Of a DNA stretch of 34,954 nt, positions 7,472 through 15,021 are shown piece after piece. Location: the NCBI GenBank assembly GCA_947478805.1, contig CANJXQ010000026.1:1-34954 (forward strand), given 5' to 3'. Origin of the DNA: Betaproteobacteria bacterium (GTDB lineage: Bacteria; Pseudomonadota; Gammaproteobacteria; Burkholderiales; SG8-39). The notes below the pieces were generated by a model. The model was not told the DNA's origin, did no database searches, and worked only from the letters and a program-made list of their open reading frames with translations. The position numbers and the translations under genes are program-made. Numbering within the stretch: the stretch's first letter is position 1; every line of letters begins with the position of its first letter.

Positions 7472-8493
7472 GCGCGAAATCCCCAATGAAGACCATCGAC
7501 ATCGCGCACGAATCGCCGCGCGACCTCGAGCGCGTGCTGCGCGATCGCGGCTGGACCGACGGCCTGCCCATCCACCTTCCGACCCGGGAGCGCGTGGACG
7601 AATTCATCGCGGCATCCGGCATGCGGCCGGAAGAAGTCATCGGTCACGTGGCGCCCCAGGGGGGCCTTGCCACCGTTGGGCTCATTGCCGTCAACGCCGT
7701 CATGGCGGGCTGCGAACCCGAACACCTGCCGGTGGTCGTCGCGGGAATCCGCGCGCTGCTCAAGGAACCCTTCCGGCTGCACCTGGTGCAGGTCACCACC
7801 AACCCCATCGCGCCGCTGGCCATCGTCAACGGGCCGGCGCGCCTTACGGCGAACGTCCGTTGGGGCCGCGAAGCGATGAGCCCGGGCCCGGGCGGCAACG
7901 GCCCGATCGGGCGCGCGGTCCGCTTCGTCCTGCGCAACATCGGCGGCATCGGCGAGGCGGATACCGCAACCTTCGGCAACCCGGCGAAATACACCTTCGT
8001 CCTCGGCGAGGACGAAGAGGGCAGCCCCTGGGAGCCCCTGCACGTGTGGCAGGGCTACAAACGCGAAGACAGCGTCGTCACCATGCTGGGGATCGAAGGT
8101 TGCATAGACGTGGTGCCCGAGTCCGGAAGCACCACGGCGGAGAACCTGCTCAATCACCTGGGACACGCGATGCAGACCATCAGCACCGGTGTCTGGTGGT
8201 CGAAGGGCAACCCGACATTCGTCATCACGCCGCGCTACGCCGAATTGTTCGCGAACAAGGGAATGAGTCGCGCCGACGTTCAACTGGAACTGTGGGAGCG
8301 CTCGAAAATTCCGGTGAAATCGCTGCCGTTCTCGAACATCAATACCGGCGATTGGAAACTCGACGGCGATCGCATATTGGTGACCGCAGACCCGAAAGAC
8401 ATTTACATCATCGTCGCCGGATCTCCAGAGGGACACCACGCGCTGTACATGCTGCCGTGCTGCCTACCGATGGCGACTCACGCAAAGGTTTGA
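7468..8493 (+). CDS. UGSC-partner protein (homologue of the fusion protein's C-terminal domain)
   Basis: A 341-residue cytoplasmic protein with no signal peptide or membrane segment. By eye it aligns with residues from about 225 onward of the 2756-4483 product: RGWTDGLPIHLPT vs RQWTEGLPVIPPT; VNAVMAGCEPEHLPV vs VNGVMSGCLPEYMPV; IGRAVRFVLRNIGG vs IGRFLRLYTRNIAG; ELWERSKIP vs YLYERAKIP. The conserved Cys82 in MAGCEPE is a candidate partner for the UGSC selenol. The ATG overlaps the stop of the UGSC gene (ATGA, 7468-7471), so the two subunits are probably made in a fixed ratio and form a complex. I do not recognise a named enzyme family. The two-component redox enzyme idea is inference from the overlap and from the fused homologue. 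Confidence 0.85.
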   Translation: MSAKSPMKTIDIAHESPRDLERVLRDRGWTDGLPIHLPTRERVDEFIAASGMRPEEVIGHVAPQGGLATVGLIAVNAVMAGCEPEHLPVVVAGIRALLKEPFRLHLVQVTTNPIAPLAIVNGPARLTANVRWGREAMSPGPGGNGPIGRAVRFVLRNIGGIGEADTATFGNPAKYTFVLGEDEEGSPWEPLHVWQGYKREDSVVTMLGIEGCIDVVPESGSTTAENLLNHLGHAMQTISTGVWWSKGNPTFVITPRYAELFANKGMSRADVQLELWERSKIPVKSLPFSNINTGDWKLDGDRILVTADPKDIYIIVAGSPEGHHALYMLPCCLPMATHAKV

Positions 8494-8527
8494 TGGCCTC
8501 GCCAGCGCGTCGCACTTTACGAGTGCC

Positions 8528-8551
8528 GGCATTGCAGCCCCTCCCAATGCC
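8528..8551. terminator. hairpin downstream of the UGSC-partner gene
   Basis: GGCATTG (8528-8534) and CAATGCC (8545-8551) form a 7-bp perfect stem with a 10-nt loop, 35 nt after the partner-gene stop. No T-tract follows, so a terminator role is only suggested. Confidence 0.35.
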
Positions 8552-8594
8552 AAATAGGGGATTGCAAACAAAAGTCCAGACATTTGCTGTGTAT

Positions 8595-8656
8595 GTGCCT
8601 GAGCGCACAGTCGCCAGAGGGGTTCAGGCACGAGAATTCAGTGCCAGGTGCCTGAA
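8595..8656. repeat. three GTGCCTGA units, two direct and one inverted
   Basis: GTGCCTGA occurs at 8595-8602 and 8648-8655, and its complement TCAGGCAC at 8624-8631. The middle and right copies form a 9-bp inverted repeat (TTCAGGCAC 8623-8631 / GTGCCTGAA 8648-8656), and the left and middle copies form a competing 8-bp one. The arrangement suits an operator or alternative RNA hairpins ahead of the prepilin-like gene. The function is unknown. Confidence 0.6.
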
Positions 8657-8674
8657 GCGGCCGCGATTCACGGG

Positions 8675-8710
8675 GCGACTCTCCGCCTGCCATGGCAGGC
8701 GGAGAGTCGC
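8675..8710. repeat. 36-bp perfect palindrome
   Basis: Bases 8675-8692 (starting GCGACTCTCC) are the exact reverse complement of 8693-8710, with no spacer; the axis lies inside CCATGG. As RNA it would be an 18-bp GC-rich helix needing a small loop at its centre. No T-run follows. An ATG at 8692, at the centre, would begin a longer prepilin reading but is an unlikely start inside such a structure. Confidence 0.9.
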
Positions 8711-8757
8711 TCTTGGACTATCGGACATGCAAGGATGGAAAGGGCGCGGGCGGACGG

Positions 8758-9303
8758 ATGTTGGGCGCGTGCGTTCGGCCTTTCTGCCTCATCGGCAGGC
8801 GGCCGCCCGGTGCGCCCCGGAATCGCGGTTTCACGCTGATTGAACTCGTCACTGTGATAGTGATCCTCGGCGCCCTTGCGGCAATTGCAGTGCCGAAGTT
8901 TATCGACCTGCGCTCCAATGCCTATCAGGCGGTGGTGGCCGCCACCGCCGGCGCCCTGGGCACGGCGGTGCAGATGGCCAACATTCAATGCCTGGTGAGC
9001 AATTGGGCGGGCAAGGACAATCTGCCCGGCTACGCAGCGGGGAACGTCGATTTCAACTCGGGCTGTTTTCCGTCGGGGACCGGTGGCGCCAACGGCATCG
9101 GCAACAACGACAACCGCTGCGTCGCCGTATGGGAGGCGATTCTTCTTGCTGCGCCGACGGCAGCCACCAATGCCAGCGCTGATTATCGCGCCGCCGCGAA
9201 CAGCAACATTTGCACCTTCACCTTCCAGCTGGATACCGGCGTCGCGCGGGCGTTTGACTACAACTCGTTGTCAGGGGGCGTGGCAATCGTCAGCAACCCC
9301 TGA
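8758..9303 (+). CDS. type IV prepilin-like / pseudopilin protein
   Basis: A protein of about 181 residues with a class III (prepilin) signal: a positively charged leader ending APRNRG, the peptidase site G24/F25, then FTLIELVTVIVILGALAA with Glu29 at mature position 5, and the start of the N-terminal helix (AVPKFIDLRS). After processing by a PilD-type peptidase it would sit in the inner membrane or assemble into a pilus or secretion pseudopilus. The C-terminal part is Gly/Ala/Asn-rich with four cysteines (positions about 77, 99, 117 and 149), possibly disulfide bonded. No other pilus genes are nearby, so it is an orphan. The start is uncertain: ATG 8758 lacks a clear Shine-Dalgarno, and ATG 8692 lies in the palindrome. 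Confidence 0.8.
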   Translation: MLGACVRPFCLIGRRPPGAPRNRGFTLIELVTVIVILGALAAIAVPKFIDLRSNAYQAVVAATAGALGTAVQMANIQCLVSNWAGKDNLPGYAAGNVDFNSGCFPSGTGGANGIGNNDNRCVAVWEAILLAAPTAATNASADYRAAANSNICTFTFQLDTGVARAFDYNSLSGGVAIVSNP

Positions 9304-9321
9304 CGGCTGAAGGGTCGCGCC

Positions 9322-10515
9322 CTACGTGCTGCGCATGATCACCCCGTTCGAATACTCCTCCACGCACTGCAGCGACGCGGCCAGGCTGGCCTTGCGGATC
9401 TGACGGCAGCCCTTGGAGCGGTCATACGTGTGCTTGCCTTCGCGCCATCCAGGGCACGCATCATCGGTGCGATGCCGCAGCTGCCGCACGTTCTCCAGCA
9501 CCAGGTTGAGTCCGTGCAGGTAGCCCTCCGATAGCAGGCCGCCGCTGGTATTGGTCGGCAGCACGCCATCCAGCCGGGTGCGCCCGTTGGCAATGAAATC
9601 CTTGGCCTCGCCCTCGCCGCAGAACCCCCAGGCCTCGTAGGCCTTGAGCGCCTCGTAGGTGAACGCGTCGTACATGGAGACGAAATCCATGTCCTCCTGC
9701 GACACGCCCGCCATGCCGAACAAGCGTTCGCGCGCCCAGTGCGCGCCGCTCTTGTAGATCACCGGGTTGCCGGACATCCACTCCTGGTTCGGCGCCATGG
9801 TGCGGGCCACCGCGCTCATGAGGTACACCGGCGGCTGGCGAAGGTCGCACGCGCGCTCGCGCGAAGTGATGATCAACGCACCCGCCCCGTCGGTCTCCTG
9901 GCAGCAATCCAGGGCGCGGAAGGGCTTGGCGATCCAGCGCGAATTCTGGTGATCCTCCACGCTGATGAGTTCGCGGCGCATGGCCTTGGGATTTAGGCTG
10001 GCGTGGTAGCGATGATTGACCGCGATTTCCGCGAACGCGCGCGTCGTGGTTCCGGTGTCGTGCAGGTAGCGCATGGCCGACATGCCGAACCACTGGACGG
10101 GGGCAGTCCAACCCCAACTCTGGCGGAACTCTGCGTCGGGCCGCCCGCCGGGCGCCTTGCCCATGCGCCGGCCCGAGCGCCCGTTCATGCCGCGAAAAAT
10201 CACCATGGTCTTGCACATGCCCGCTTCGAGCAATGACATCGCGTGCGCGATCAGCGCCTCGGTTGCGCCGCCGCCCCCGACGTCCATGAAGTAGTTGAGC
10301 CGCATGCCCATGGCGGTCGCGACCGCTCCTCCGGAAGCGCAGTCGAGGTGGTTGAAACTCGTCATGCCATCCACGTCCTTGGCGTCGAGCCCCGCATCTT
10401 CGAGCGCATTGCGCACGGCTTCGCAGACGAGCGACAGGGTGCTGCGTCCGGAGTTGGAGGTAAATGCCGTATTGCCGACGCCAACGATGCAGTACTTGTC
10501 TGACAGGGATGCCAT
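9322..10515 (-). CDS. thiolase-fold protein (SCP2/lipid-transfer-like), lacking the nucleophilic Cys
   Basis: A 397-residue protein of the thiolase superfamily, near the SCP-x/Ltp-type branch that acts on acyl-CoA intermediates. Family landmarks are GVGNTAF near residue 12, the loop VGGGGATEAL (79-88) where true thiolases carry the acyl-accepting Cys, MYDAFTYEAL (281-290), and NTSGGLLSEGYLHGLN with the conserved HG (H334). By eye there is no Cys in the 80s loop nor a C-terminal catalytic Cys-x-Gly, so it may not do ordinary thiolysis. Some relatives of the Ltp2 type act as retro-aldolases together with a DUF35/OB-fold partner, but no DUF35 gene is seen here. The start at 10515 has only a weak GGAA upstream. 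It is convergent with the prepilin-like gene and divergent from the binding protein at 10702. Confidence 0.85.
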   Translation of the reverse strand: MASLSDKYCIVGVGNTAFTSNSGRSTLSLVCEAVRNALEDAGLDAKDVDGMTSFNHLDCASGGAVATAMGMRLNYFMDVGGGGATEALIAHAMSLLEAGMCKTMVIFRGMNGRSGRRMGKAPGGRPDAEFRQSWGWTAPVQWFGMSAMRYLHDTGTTTRAFAEIAVNHRYHASLNPKAMRRELISVEDHQNSRWIAKPFRALDCCQETDGAGALIITSRERACDLRQPPVYLMSAVARTMAPNQEWMSGNPVIYKSGAHWARERLFGMAGVSQEDMDFVSMYDAFTYEALKAYEAWGFCGEGEAKDFIANGRTRLDGVLPTNTSGGLLSEGYLHGLNLVLENVRQLRHRTDDACPGWREGKHTYDRSKGCRQIRKASLAASLQCVEEYSNGVIMRST

Positions 10516-10701
10516 GGAATTTCCGCGAGATGTTCAAGGGATCGGGTGGAGTCCCAGCGTATGCAAGATAGCGAATACCGTCAACCGTGTCGCCTCGCCC
10601 ATACGCGCGCGATTGTCGAGTTCCGTCAGCCGACGACATTCCTGTTTGACCTGCACATTGCCAAAGCGTAGCTTATGGACTCGCGAAACAGGGGGAGCAA
10701 C

Positions 10702-11757
10702 ATGATGAGGAAATTTTGCAATTCGATCGCGCGTCGCGCGTCGCTGGGAGCAGTGGCAATTTTCATCACCCTGGCGATATCCGCCTCGCACGCCTTCGCG
10801 CAGGCCGGAGCACGCGACGCGGCCGACCTCGAAGCCCTTATCAAGGCCGCCCGAACCGAGGGAGAAGTGACCTTCTATTGCGCTCAGGTGGAAGTGGTGG
10901 CCAAGCGCGTAGCCGAGGCGTTCAGCACAAAGTACGGCATCAAGGCGCAATACATCCGTCTTCCGAGTTCCCAGTTGATGCAGCGTTACGCCGCGGAGGC
11001 CGAATCCGGGAACATTGCCGCGGACGTGGTCTTCAATGCCGGCAATGCCGTCGGATTTGCCGAAGAGGGCCTGAAGAAGGGCTGGGTGGAATCGATCTCC
11101 GCGGCGGGCCTGCCCGTCCTCAAGAGCGGCCAGTTCCCGGCGGCACGCAACAGCGGGCCGACCGCGGTGATACAGATCGGGCCCGAGCACATCGTCTACA
11201 ACACCGACCGCGTGAAGGGCGCCGACATCCCCAAGACATGGCAGGACCTGCTGCATCCCCGCTTCAAGGGCCAGATCCTGATCCCTGATCCGCGGGCCTC
11301 GGATGCCACGCTGGACCAGTGGGTGATGATCATGCACAAGTACGGTGAGGGATTCATCAAGCAGATCAATGCGCAGGTCGGCCGCCGGTTCGGCAGCGGC
11401 GTCCCCGCCATACAGGCTCTGGCCGCCGGCGAGGGCATGCTGATGTTCCCGATCACGCGCCCCTCCATCGATGCCCTGTCCGCCAAAGGGGCACCCGTCG
11501 CCGGGATCATCCCCGATGTGGTGACCGGCGTGGAAATCCAGGTGATGCTGACCGCGCGCGCAAAATCGAAGCACCCCAATGCAGGGCGGCTGCTGGCCAA
11601 CTACGTGATGTCGCCGGAGGGCAACAAGGTGTTCAATGACGATCCGGGCGGCTTCCCGATCTACGACCTGAGCAACCTGCCGAAGGGGTATGAGCCGCCG
11701 TCGCGCACCAGTGCAACGTTCAAGCAGCAGATCACGACCCTGCTCGGCTTCCAATAG
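10702..11757 (+). CDS. periplasmic substrate-binding protein (Fe3+/polyamine-type ABC family)
   Basis: A 351-residue extracellular solute-binding protein. The Sec signal peptide comprises a basic start and LGAVAIFITLAISASHAFAQ, with cleavage near AFA. The mature part begins with DLEALIKAARTEGEVTFYCA and continues with ADVVFNAGNAVGFAEEGLKKGW, PKTWQDLLHPRFKGQILIPDP and SPEGNKVFNDDPGGFP, the pattern of AfuA/FutA-like iron and PotD-like binding proteins. Ligand residues cannot be assigned. ATG 10702 is preferred (GGGGGAG at 10691-10697). No permease or ATPase gene is adjacent, so it is an orphan receptor. It is followed after 77 bp by the amidohydrolase on the same strand, which hints at uptake of the pathway substrate (inference). 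Confidence 0.88.
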   Translation: MMRKFCNSIARRASLGAVAIFITLAISASHAFAQAGARDAADLEALIKAARTEGEVTFYCAQVEVVAKRVAEAFSTKYGIKAQYIRLPSSQLMQRYAAEAESGNIAADVVFNAGNAVGFAEEGLKKGWVESISAAGLPVLKSGQFPAARNSGPTAVIQIGPEHIVYNTDRVKGADIPKTWQDLLHPRFKGQILIPDPRASDATLDQWVMIMHKYGEGFIKQINAQVGRRFGSGVPAIQALAAGEGMLMFPITRPSIDALSAKGAPVAGIIPDVVTGVEIQVMLTARAKSKHPNAGRLLANYVMSPEGNKVFNDDPGGFPIYDLSNLPKGYEPPSRTSATFKQQITTLLGFQ

Positions 11758-11834
11758 CGCCAGAACCCCGGGCAAGCAAGAAAGCCATAGAATTCCCGCC
11801 ATCCCGATAACAACGCACCGAAGGAGCAAGAACC

Positions 11835-13088
11835 ATGGCCAAGTACAACGTCATCTCAGCCGACGCGCACCTGGAGACCCCGCCTACCGACTGGGTGGAA
11901 CGCATGCCGGCCAACCTGCGAAGCGAAGCACCGCAAATCGTCAAGCTGGACACCGGAGGCGACGGCGTGTCCGTGGCCGGCAAGCCGCCCGCGCCCCTTG
12001 GGCTGCAATTGACCGGCGGCCAAAAGTTCAACGAGTTCGTGACGCGCGGACGCAGCTTCTCCGACAAGCTGCCCGGCTCGGGCGACCCCGCCCAGCGCCT
12101 GCGCGAGCAGGACCAGGACGGCACGGATGCCGAACTGATGTATTGCGCCGTGGTGCAGACCGCGCTCAAGTCGATCAAGAACCCGGTCGTCCTCAAAGAG
12201 ATCGCCAAGGCCTATAACGCCTACCTGAATGACTTCTGCAGCCACAGCCCGGACCGCCTCTTCGGTGCCGCACTGATTCCGCCCACCAACATCGATGATG
12301 CGATGGAGGAACTGGAGCGCATCTCCAACTACAAGGCGGTGCGCGCCGCCTGCCTGATCACGTTTCCCAACGGTAGCGAGTGGGGCACCTACGGCGATGA
12401 GCCGTTCTGGAAGGCCGCCAGCGACATGGGCCTGTGCGTCACCGCGCACCACAATTTCGGCGGCGAGGACAAGGGCAAGTCCCACCCGCTCGCCGGGCAG
12501 AAGGACAAGGCGTTGCAGCTCGACGGCGAGGTCGACCTTGCCCATTTCGCGTGGCTCTTGACCTGTGACATGCCGATCCCGACCATCCCCATCCTCACCA
12601 TCGAGCAGCTGTTCCTGGGCGGCGTGTTCGACCGCCACCCGAAGATCCGCTTCCACTTTGCCGAAACCGGCATCGGCTGGCTGCCCTACTGGCTCGAACA
12701 GATGGACGACCGCTTCGAGCGCCACCGCCACTGGGCCAAGGTCAAGCTGAACAAGAAGCCCAGTGACTACGTTCGCCAGCATGTGACCTTCTCCTTCCAG
12801 GAAGACCACGCCGGCACCCGCAATCGCGACCTCATCGGCATCGACAACATCTGCTGGGCCTCCGACTTCCCGCACAGCGTGGGCGACTGGCCGTATTCGC
12901 GCGAAACCCGCGAGCGCCAGTTCAAGAACCTGCCCGACAACGAACGGCGCAAGCTCGAGGCGCTGAACATCGCCACCCAGCTGGGCGTCATCAGCAAGGA
13001 AGAGAAGGAGAAGCTCGCGCAGGAGCCGATTTCGCGCAAGGTCGAAGCGCTGAAGATCCCGGCGCGCGGCGAGCGCAGGGGCGGGTAA
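11835..13088 (+). CDS. metal-dependent amidohydrolase (amidohydrolase_2 / ACMSD-like)
   Basis: A 417-residue TIM-barrel hydrolase or decarboxylase of the amidohydrolase-2 group. Metal-site residues are visible: D10-A-H12 in VISADAHLE on strand 1, the His pair H205/H206 in CVTAHHN on strand 5, FAETGIGWLPYWLEQMDDRF (275-294) typical of the family, and the catalytic Asp344 in WASDFPHS on strand 8. Relatives decarboxylate aromatic or semialdehyde acids or hydrolyse C-C and C-N bonds; the substrate is not evident. AAGGAG lies about 10 nt before ATG 11835. It is the middle gene of a same-strand run (binding protein, amidohydrolase, dehydrogenase-like) with gaps of 77 and 69 bp. Confidence 0.9.
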   Translation: MAKYNVISADAHLETPPTDWVERMPANLRSEAPQIVKLDTGGDGVSVAGKPPAPLGLQLTGGQKFNEFVTRGRSFSDKLPGSGDPAQRLREQDQDGTDAELMYCAVVQTALKSIKNPVVLKEIAKAYNAYLNDFCSHSPDRLFGAALIPPTNIDDAMEELERISNYKAVRAACLITFPNGSEWGTYGDEPFWKAASDMGLCVTAHHNFGGEDKGKSHPLAGQKDKALQLDGEVDLAHFAWLLTCDMPIPTIPILTIEQLFLGGVFDRHPKIRFHFAETGIGWLPYWLEQMDDRFERHRHWAKVKLNKKPSDYVRQHVTFSFQEDHAGTRNRDLIGIDNICWASDFPHSVGDWPYSRETRERQFKNLPDNERRKLEALNIATQLGVISKEEKEKLAQEPISRKVEALKIPARGERRGG

Positions 13089-13157
13089 GCGGCCGGCCGA
13101 CGCCGAACAACGTGTGACAACGTCGCGTTGAACAAGAGTACGAGGGGGAGGTCAGCA

Positions 13158-14276
13158 ATGGCAAAGAAGAGCTACCGCATCACGCTGCTGCCAGGAGACG
13201 GTGTCGGGCCGGAGATCACCGAACAAGGCCGCAAGGCGCTGGCGGCGGCGGCGCAACGCTTCGGATTCGACATCGGCTTCCAGCCCGGCTACTTCGGCAA
13301 TGCCGCGATTGAGAAATATGGCAGCAGTTTCCCCGCCGAGACGCTGGCATTGTGCGCGGCATCCGACGCCATCCTGACCGGGGCGACCGGCGGCGTAACT
13401 GGTGCGACGGCCTACAAGCCCATGGACCCGAAGGGCGGCAAGCGCGGCCTGCACAAGGCGTTGGGGCTGACCGTCAACTTCCGGCCGGCCCGATTGCTTT
13501 CGTCGCTGCATGCGTGTTCGGCGCTCAAGCCGTCGTTGATCGCCTCGGGCGTGGACATGGTGATCGTCAGGGACATTTCCGCTGGTCTGTGGATGGGGAC
13601 ACCACGCGGCTTGACCACAACTGCTCGCGGTCGTTCGGCCGTCAATACGCTGAAATACAAGGAATCCGAAGTCGCCCGCATCATGCGCGCATCATTCCGG
13701 CTCGCCGAAACGCGCCGCAAGCGCCTGGACGTGGTGGCGCAGGACAACTCGCTGGAAACCTCGCAGTTGTGGCGTCAAGTGGCCATGGAAATGGCCAAGG
13801 AATACCCGTCGGTGGAGGTTGAACATCACTATCCGGATGCCTTTGGCCGGCTTCTGCTGATCAAGCCTTGCGATTTCGACGTCGTCGTCGTGGATCACAT
13901 GTTCCTTGCCGGCGTATTCAACGACCAGTGCGGCCCCATCGTCGGCTCGCTCGGCATGATCCCGTCCGCCGATCTGCGCGTGAGCGCAAGCGGCAAGGCC
14001 AGCGGCTGCTTCGGGTTTTACGAGCCCGCGCACGGCAGCGTGCCGCACCGCGCCGGGAAGAACCAGGTCAACCCGCTGGCCACGGTACTCGCGGCCGCCC
14101 TGCTGTTGCGCTACTCCCTCAGGCAGGAGGCGGCAGCCACGGCGGTTGAACGTGCCGTCGACGCCGTGACGCGTCAATACCGCACCTACGACATTGCAGA
14201 GCCCGGAACCACGCTGGTCGGCACCGCGGAAATGGGTGATGCGGTGGTGCGCGCCATTCTTGAGACCGCCACTTAG
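13158..14276 (+). CDS. isocitrate/isopropylmalate dehydrogenase-like protein with altered active site
   Basis: A 372-residue member of the decarboxylating beta-hydroxyacid dehydrogenase fold. Conserved parts are LLPGDGVGPEI (10-20), NFRPARL (107-113), GSLGMIPSADL (263-273) and YEPAHGS (288-294). Against LeuB by eye, catalytic Tyr145 in GGIYFG is Trp145 (SAGLWMG), and catalytic Lys195 in DKANVL is Gln195 (VAQDNSL). The first metal Asp of FGDILSD is missing (FLAGVFND, with one extra residue), while Asp227 and Asp256 remain; PDIAGK has become PHRAGK. So it is probably not a working isopropylmalate dehydrogenase; it could be a repurposed lyase or a non-catalytic paralogue. ATG 13158 is chosen because GGGGGAGG (13144-13151) lies 6 nt upstream. 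It is the last gene of the amidohydrolase run, and repeat copy 3 begins 1 nt after its stop. Confidence 0.88.
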   Translation: MAKKSYRITLLPGDGVGPEITEQGRKALAAAAQRFGFDIGFQPGYFGNAAIEKYGSSFPAETLALCAASDAILTGATGGVTGATAYKPMDPKGGKRGLHKALGLTVNFRPARLLSSLHACSALKPSLIASGVDMVIVRDISAGLWMGTPRGLTTTARGRSAVNTLKYKESEVARIMRASFRLAETRRKRLDVVAQDNSLETSQLWRQVAMEMAKEYPSVEVEHHYPDAFGRLLLIKPCDFDVVVVDHMFLAGVFNDQCGPIVGSLGMIPSADLRVSASGKASGCFGFYEPAHGSVPHRAGKNQVNPLATVLAAALLLRYSLRQEAAATAVERAVDAVTRQYRTYDIAEPGTTLVGTAEMGDAVVRAILETAT

Positions 14277-14277
14277 A

Positions 14278-14354
14278 GCACCTAACAGAATTACCGTTAG
14301 GTGCACTGAAGTAGGGAAGTTTGAGGGGAGTATCCCCTCAATTGTTTTAGGTAC
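14278..14354 (+). repeat. 3'-UTR hairpin element, copy 3 (downstream of the dehydrogenase-like gene)
   Basis: One nucleotide after the stop at 14276, GCACCTAAC (14278-14286) pairs perfectly with GTTAGGTGC (14296-14304). Next is the shared core with CTGAAGTAGGG (14306-14316) and the hairpin GAGGGG-AGTAT-CCCCTC (14323-14339). On its far side, AATTGTTTTAGGTAC (14340-14354) imperfectly repeats AATTACCGTTAGGTGC (14289-14304). The core matches copy 1 at roughly 29 of 35 positions by eye, in the opposite strand orientation. Confidence 0.7.
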
Positions 14355-14403
14355 GCTTAGCGCCCAAGCGCTCCGCGCGCGACCGTCGTGAAAGCATGCC
14401 CGG

Positions 14404-15021
14404 TCAGACTTCGAGGATGCGCACCAGTTGCGCGAGCGAAGTGATTTCCAGCTTCATCATGATACGGCTTCGATAACCTTCCACGGTTCTGGCGCTGAGC
14501 TCGAGCTGCTCGGCAATGCCGCGCGTCGAACCGCCGTTGGCGAGCAGCTCGGCGATCTCCCGTTCGCGCCGCGTCAGGCGCGACACCAGGTCCATTGCAG
14601 AACGCTTGTGCGCGAGCGTGCGCCGGCGCTCGTCGTCCACCGCCAGCGCTTCGAGCACGCTGTCGATCAGCACCTGGTCTTCGATGGGTTTCTCGAGGAA
14701 GTCGAACGCCCCCTGGCGCATGGCGCGTACCGCCATGCCCACGTCGCCATGGCCGGTCATGAAAATCACGGGAATCCCCAGCCCTTCCTCGGCCAGCCGC
14801 CGTTGCACCTCGATGCCGCTCATGCCGGGCATGCGCACGTCGAGCAGGATGCAACCGGCGTTCTCGAGATTTGCCTTGAGGAACACAGCAGGGCTCTCGA
14901 ACGCAACCGTTTCGATCCCCACCGACTTGAGCAGCATGCCGACCGACTGCCGAATGCCCGTGTCATCGTCGACGATGAATACCGCGCGCGGGGATTTGTC
15001 CGGCGCCACCGATTCAGGCAT
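14404..15021 (-). CDS. FixJ/NarL-type response regulator
   Basis: A 205-residue two-component regulator: receiver domain at about residues 12-128 and LuxR-type helix-turn-helix at about 146-205. Acidic pocket VDDD (18-20), phosphoacceptor Asp61 (ILLDVRMPGMSG), Thr89 (FMTGHGD) and Lys111 (FLEKPIED) are all present. The C-terminus LTRREREIAELLANGGSTRG with SARTVEGYRSRIMMKL is the FixJ/TtrR-type DNA-binding helix set. ATG 15021 is chosen because it overlaps the kinase gene's 3' end by 8 nt, implying translational coupling; a longer reading from 15087 lies inside the kinase gene. The target genes are not known; the adjacent urease and dehydrogenase regions are candidates only by proximity. Confidence 0.93.
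   Translation of the reverse strand: MPESVAPDKSPRAVFIVDDDTGIRQSVGMLLKSVGIETVAFESPAVFLKANLENAGCILLDVRMPGMSGIEVQRRLAEEGLGIPVIFMTGHGDVGMAVRAMRQGAFDFLEKPIEDQVLIDSVLEALAVDDERRRTLAHKRSAMDLVSRLTRREREIAELLANGGSTRGIAEQLELSARTVEGYRSRIMMKLEITSLAQLVRILEV

Noticed and set aside
7288-8439. Minus-strand frame of 383 codons opposite the UGSC-partner gene
   Set aside because: The plus-strand product aligns with the fusion protein's C-terminal domain, so the minus frame is a shadow.
8528-8570. Possible fourth copy of the 3'-UTR repeat (CCCCT...AGGGG flanked by CATTGCA and GATTGCA)
   Set aside because: It lacks the GAAGTAGGG core and a matching complementary arm; the similarity is too weak.
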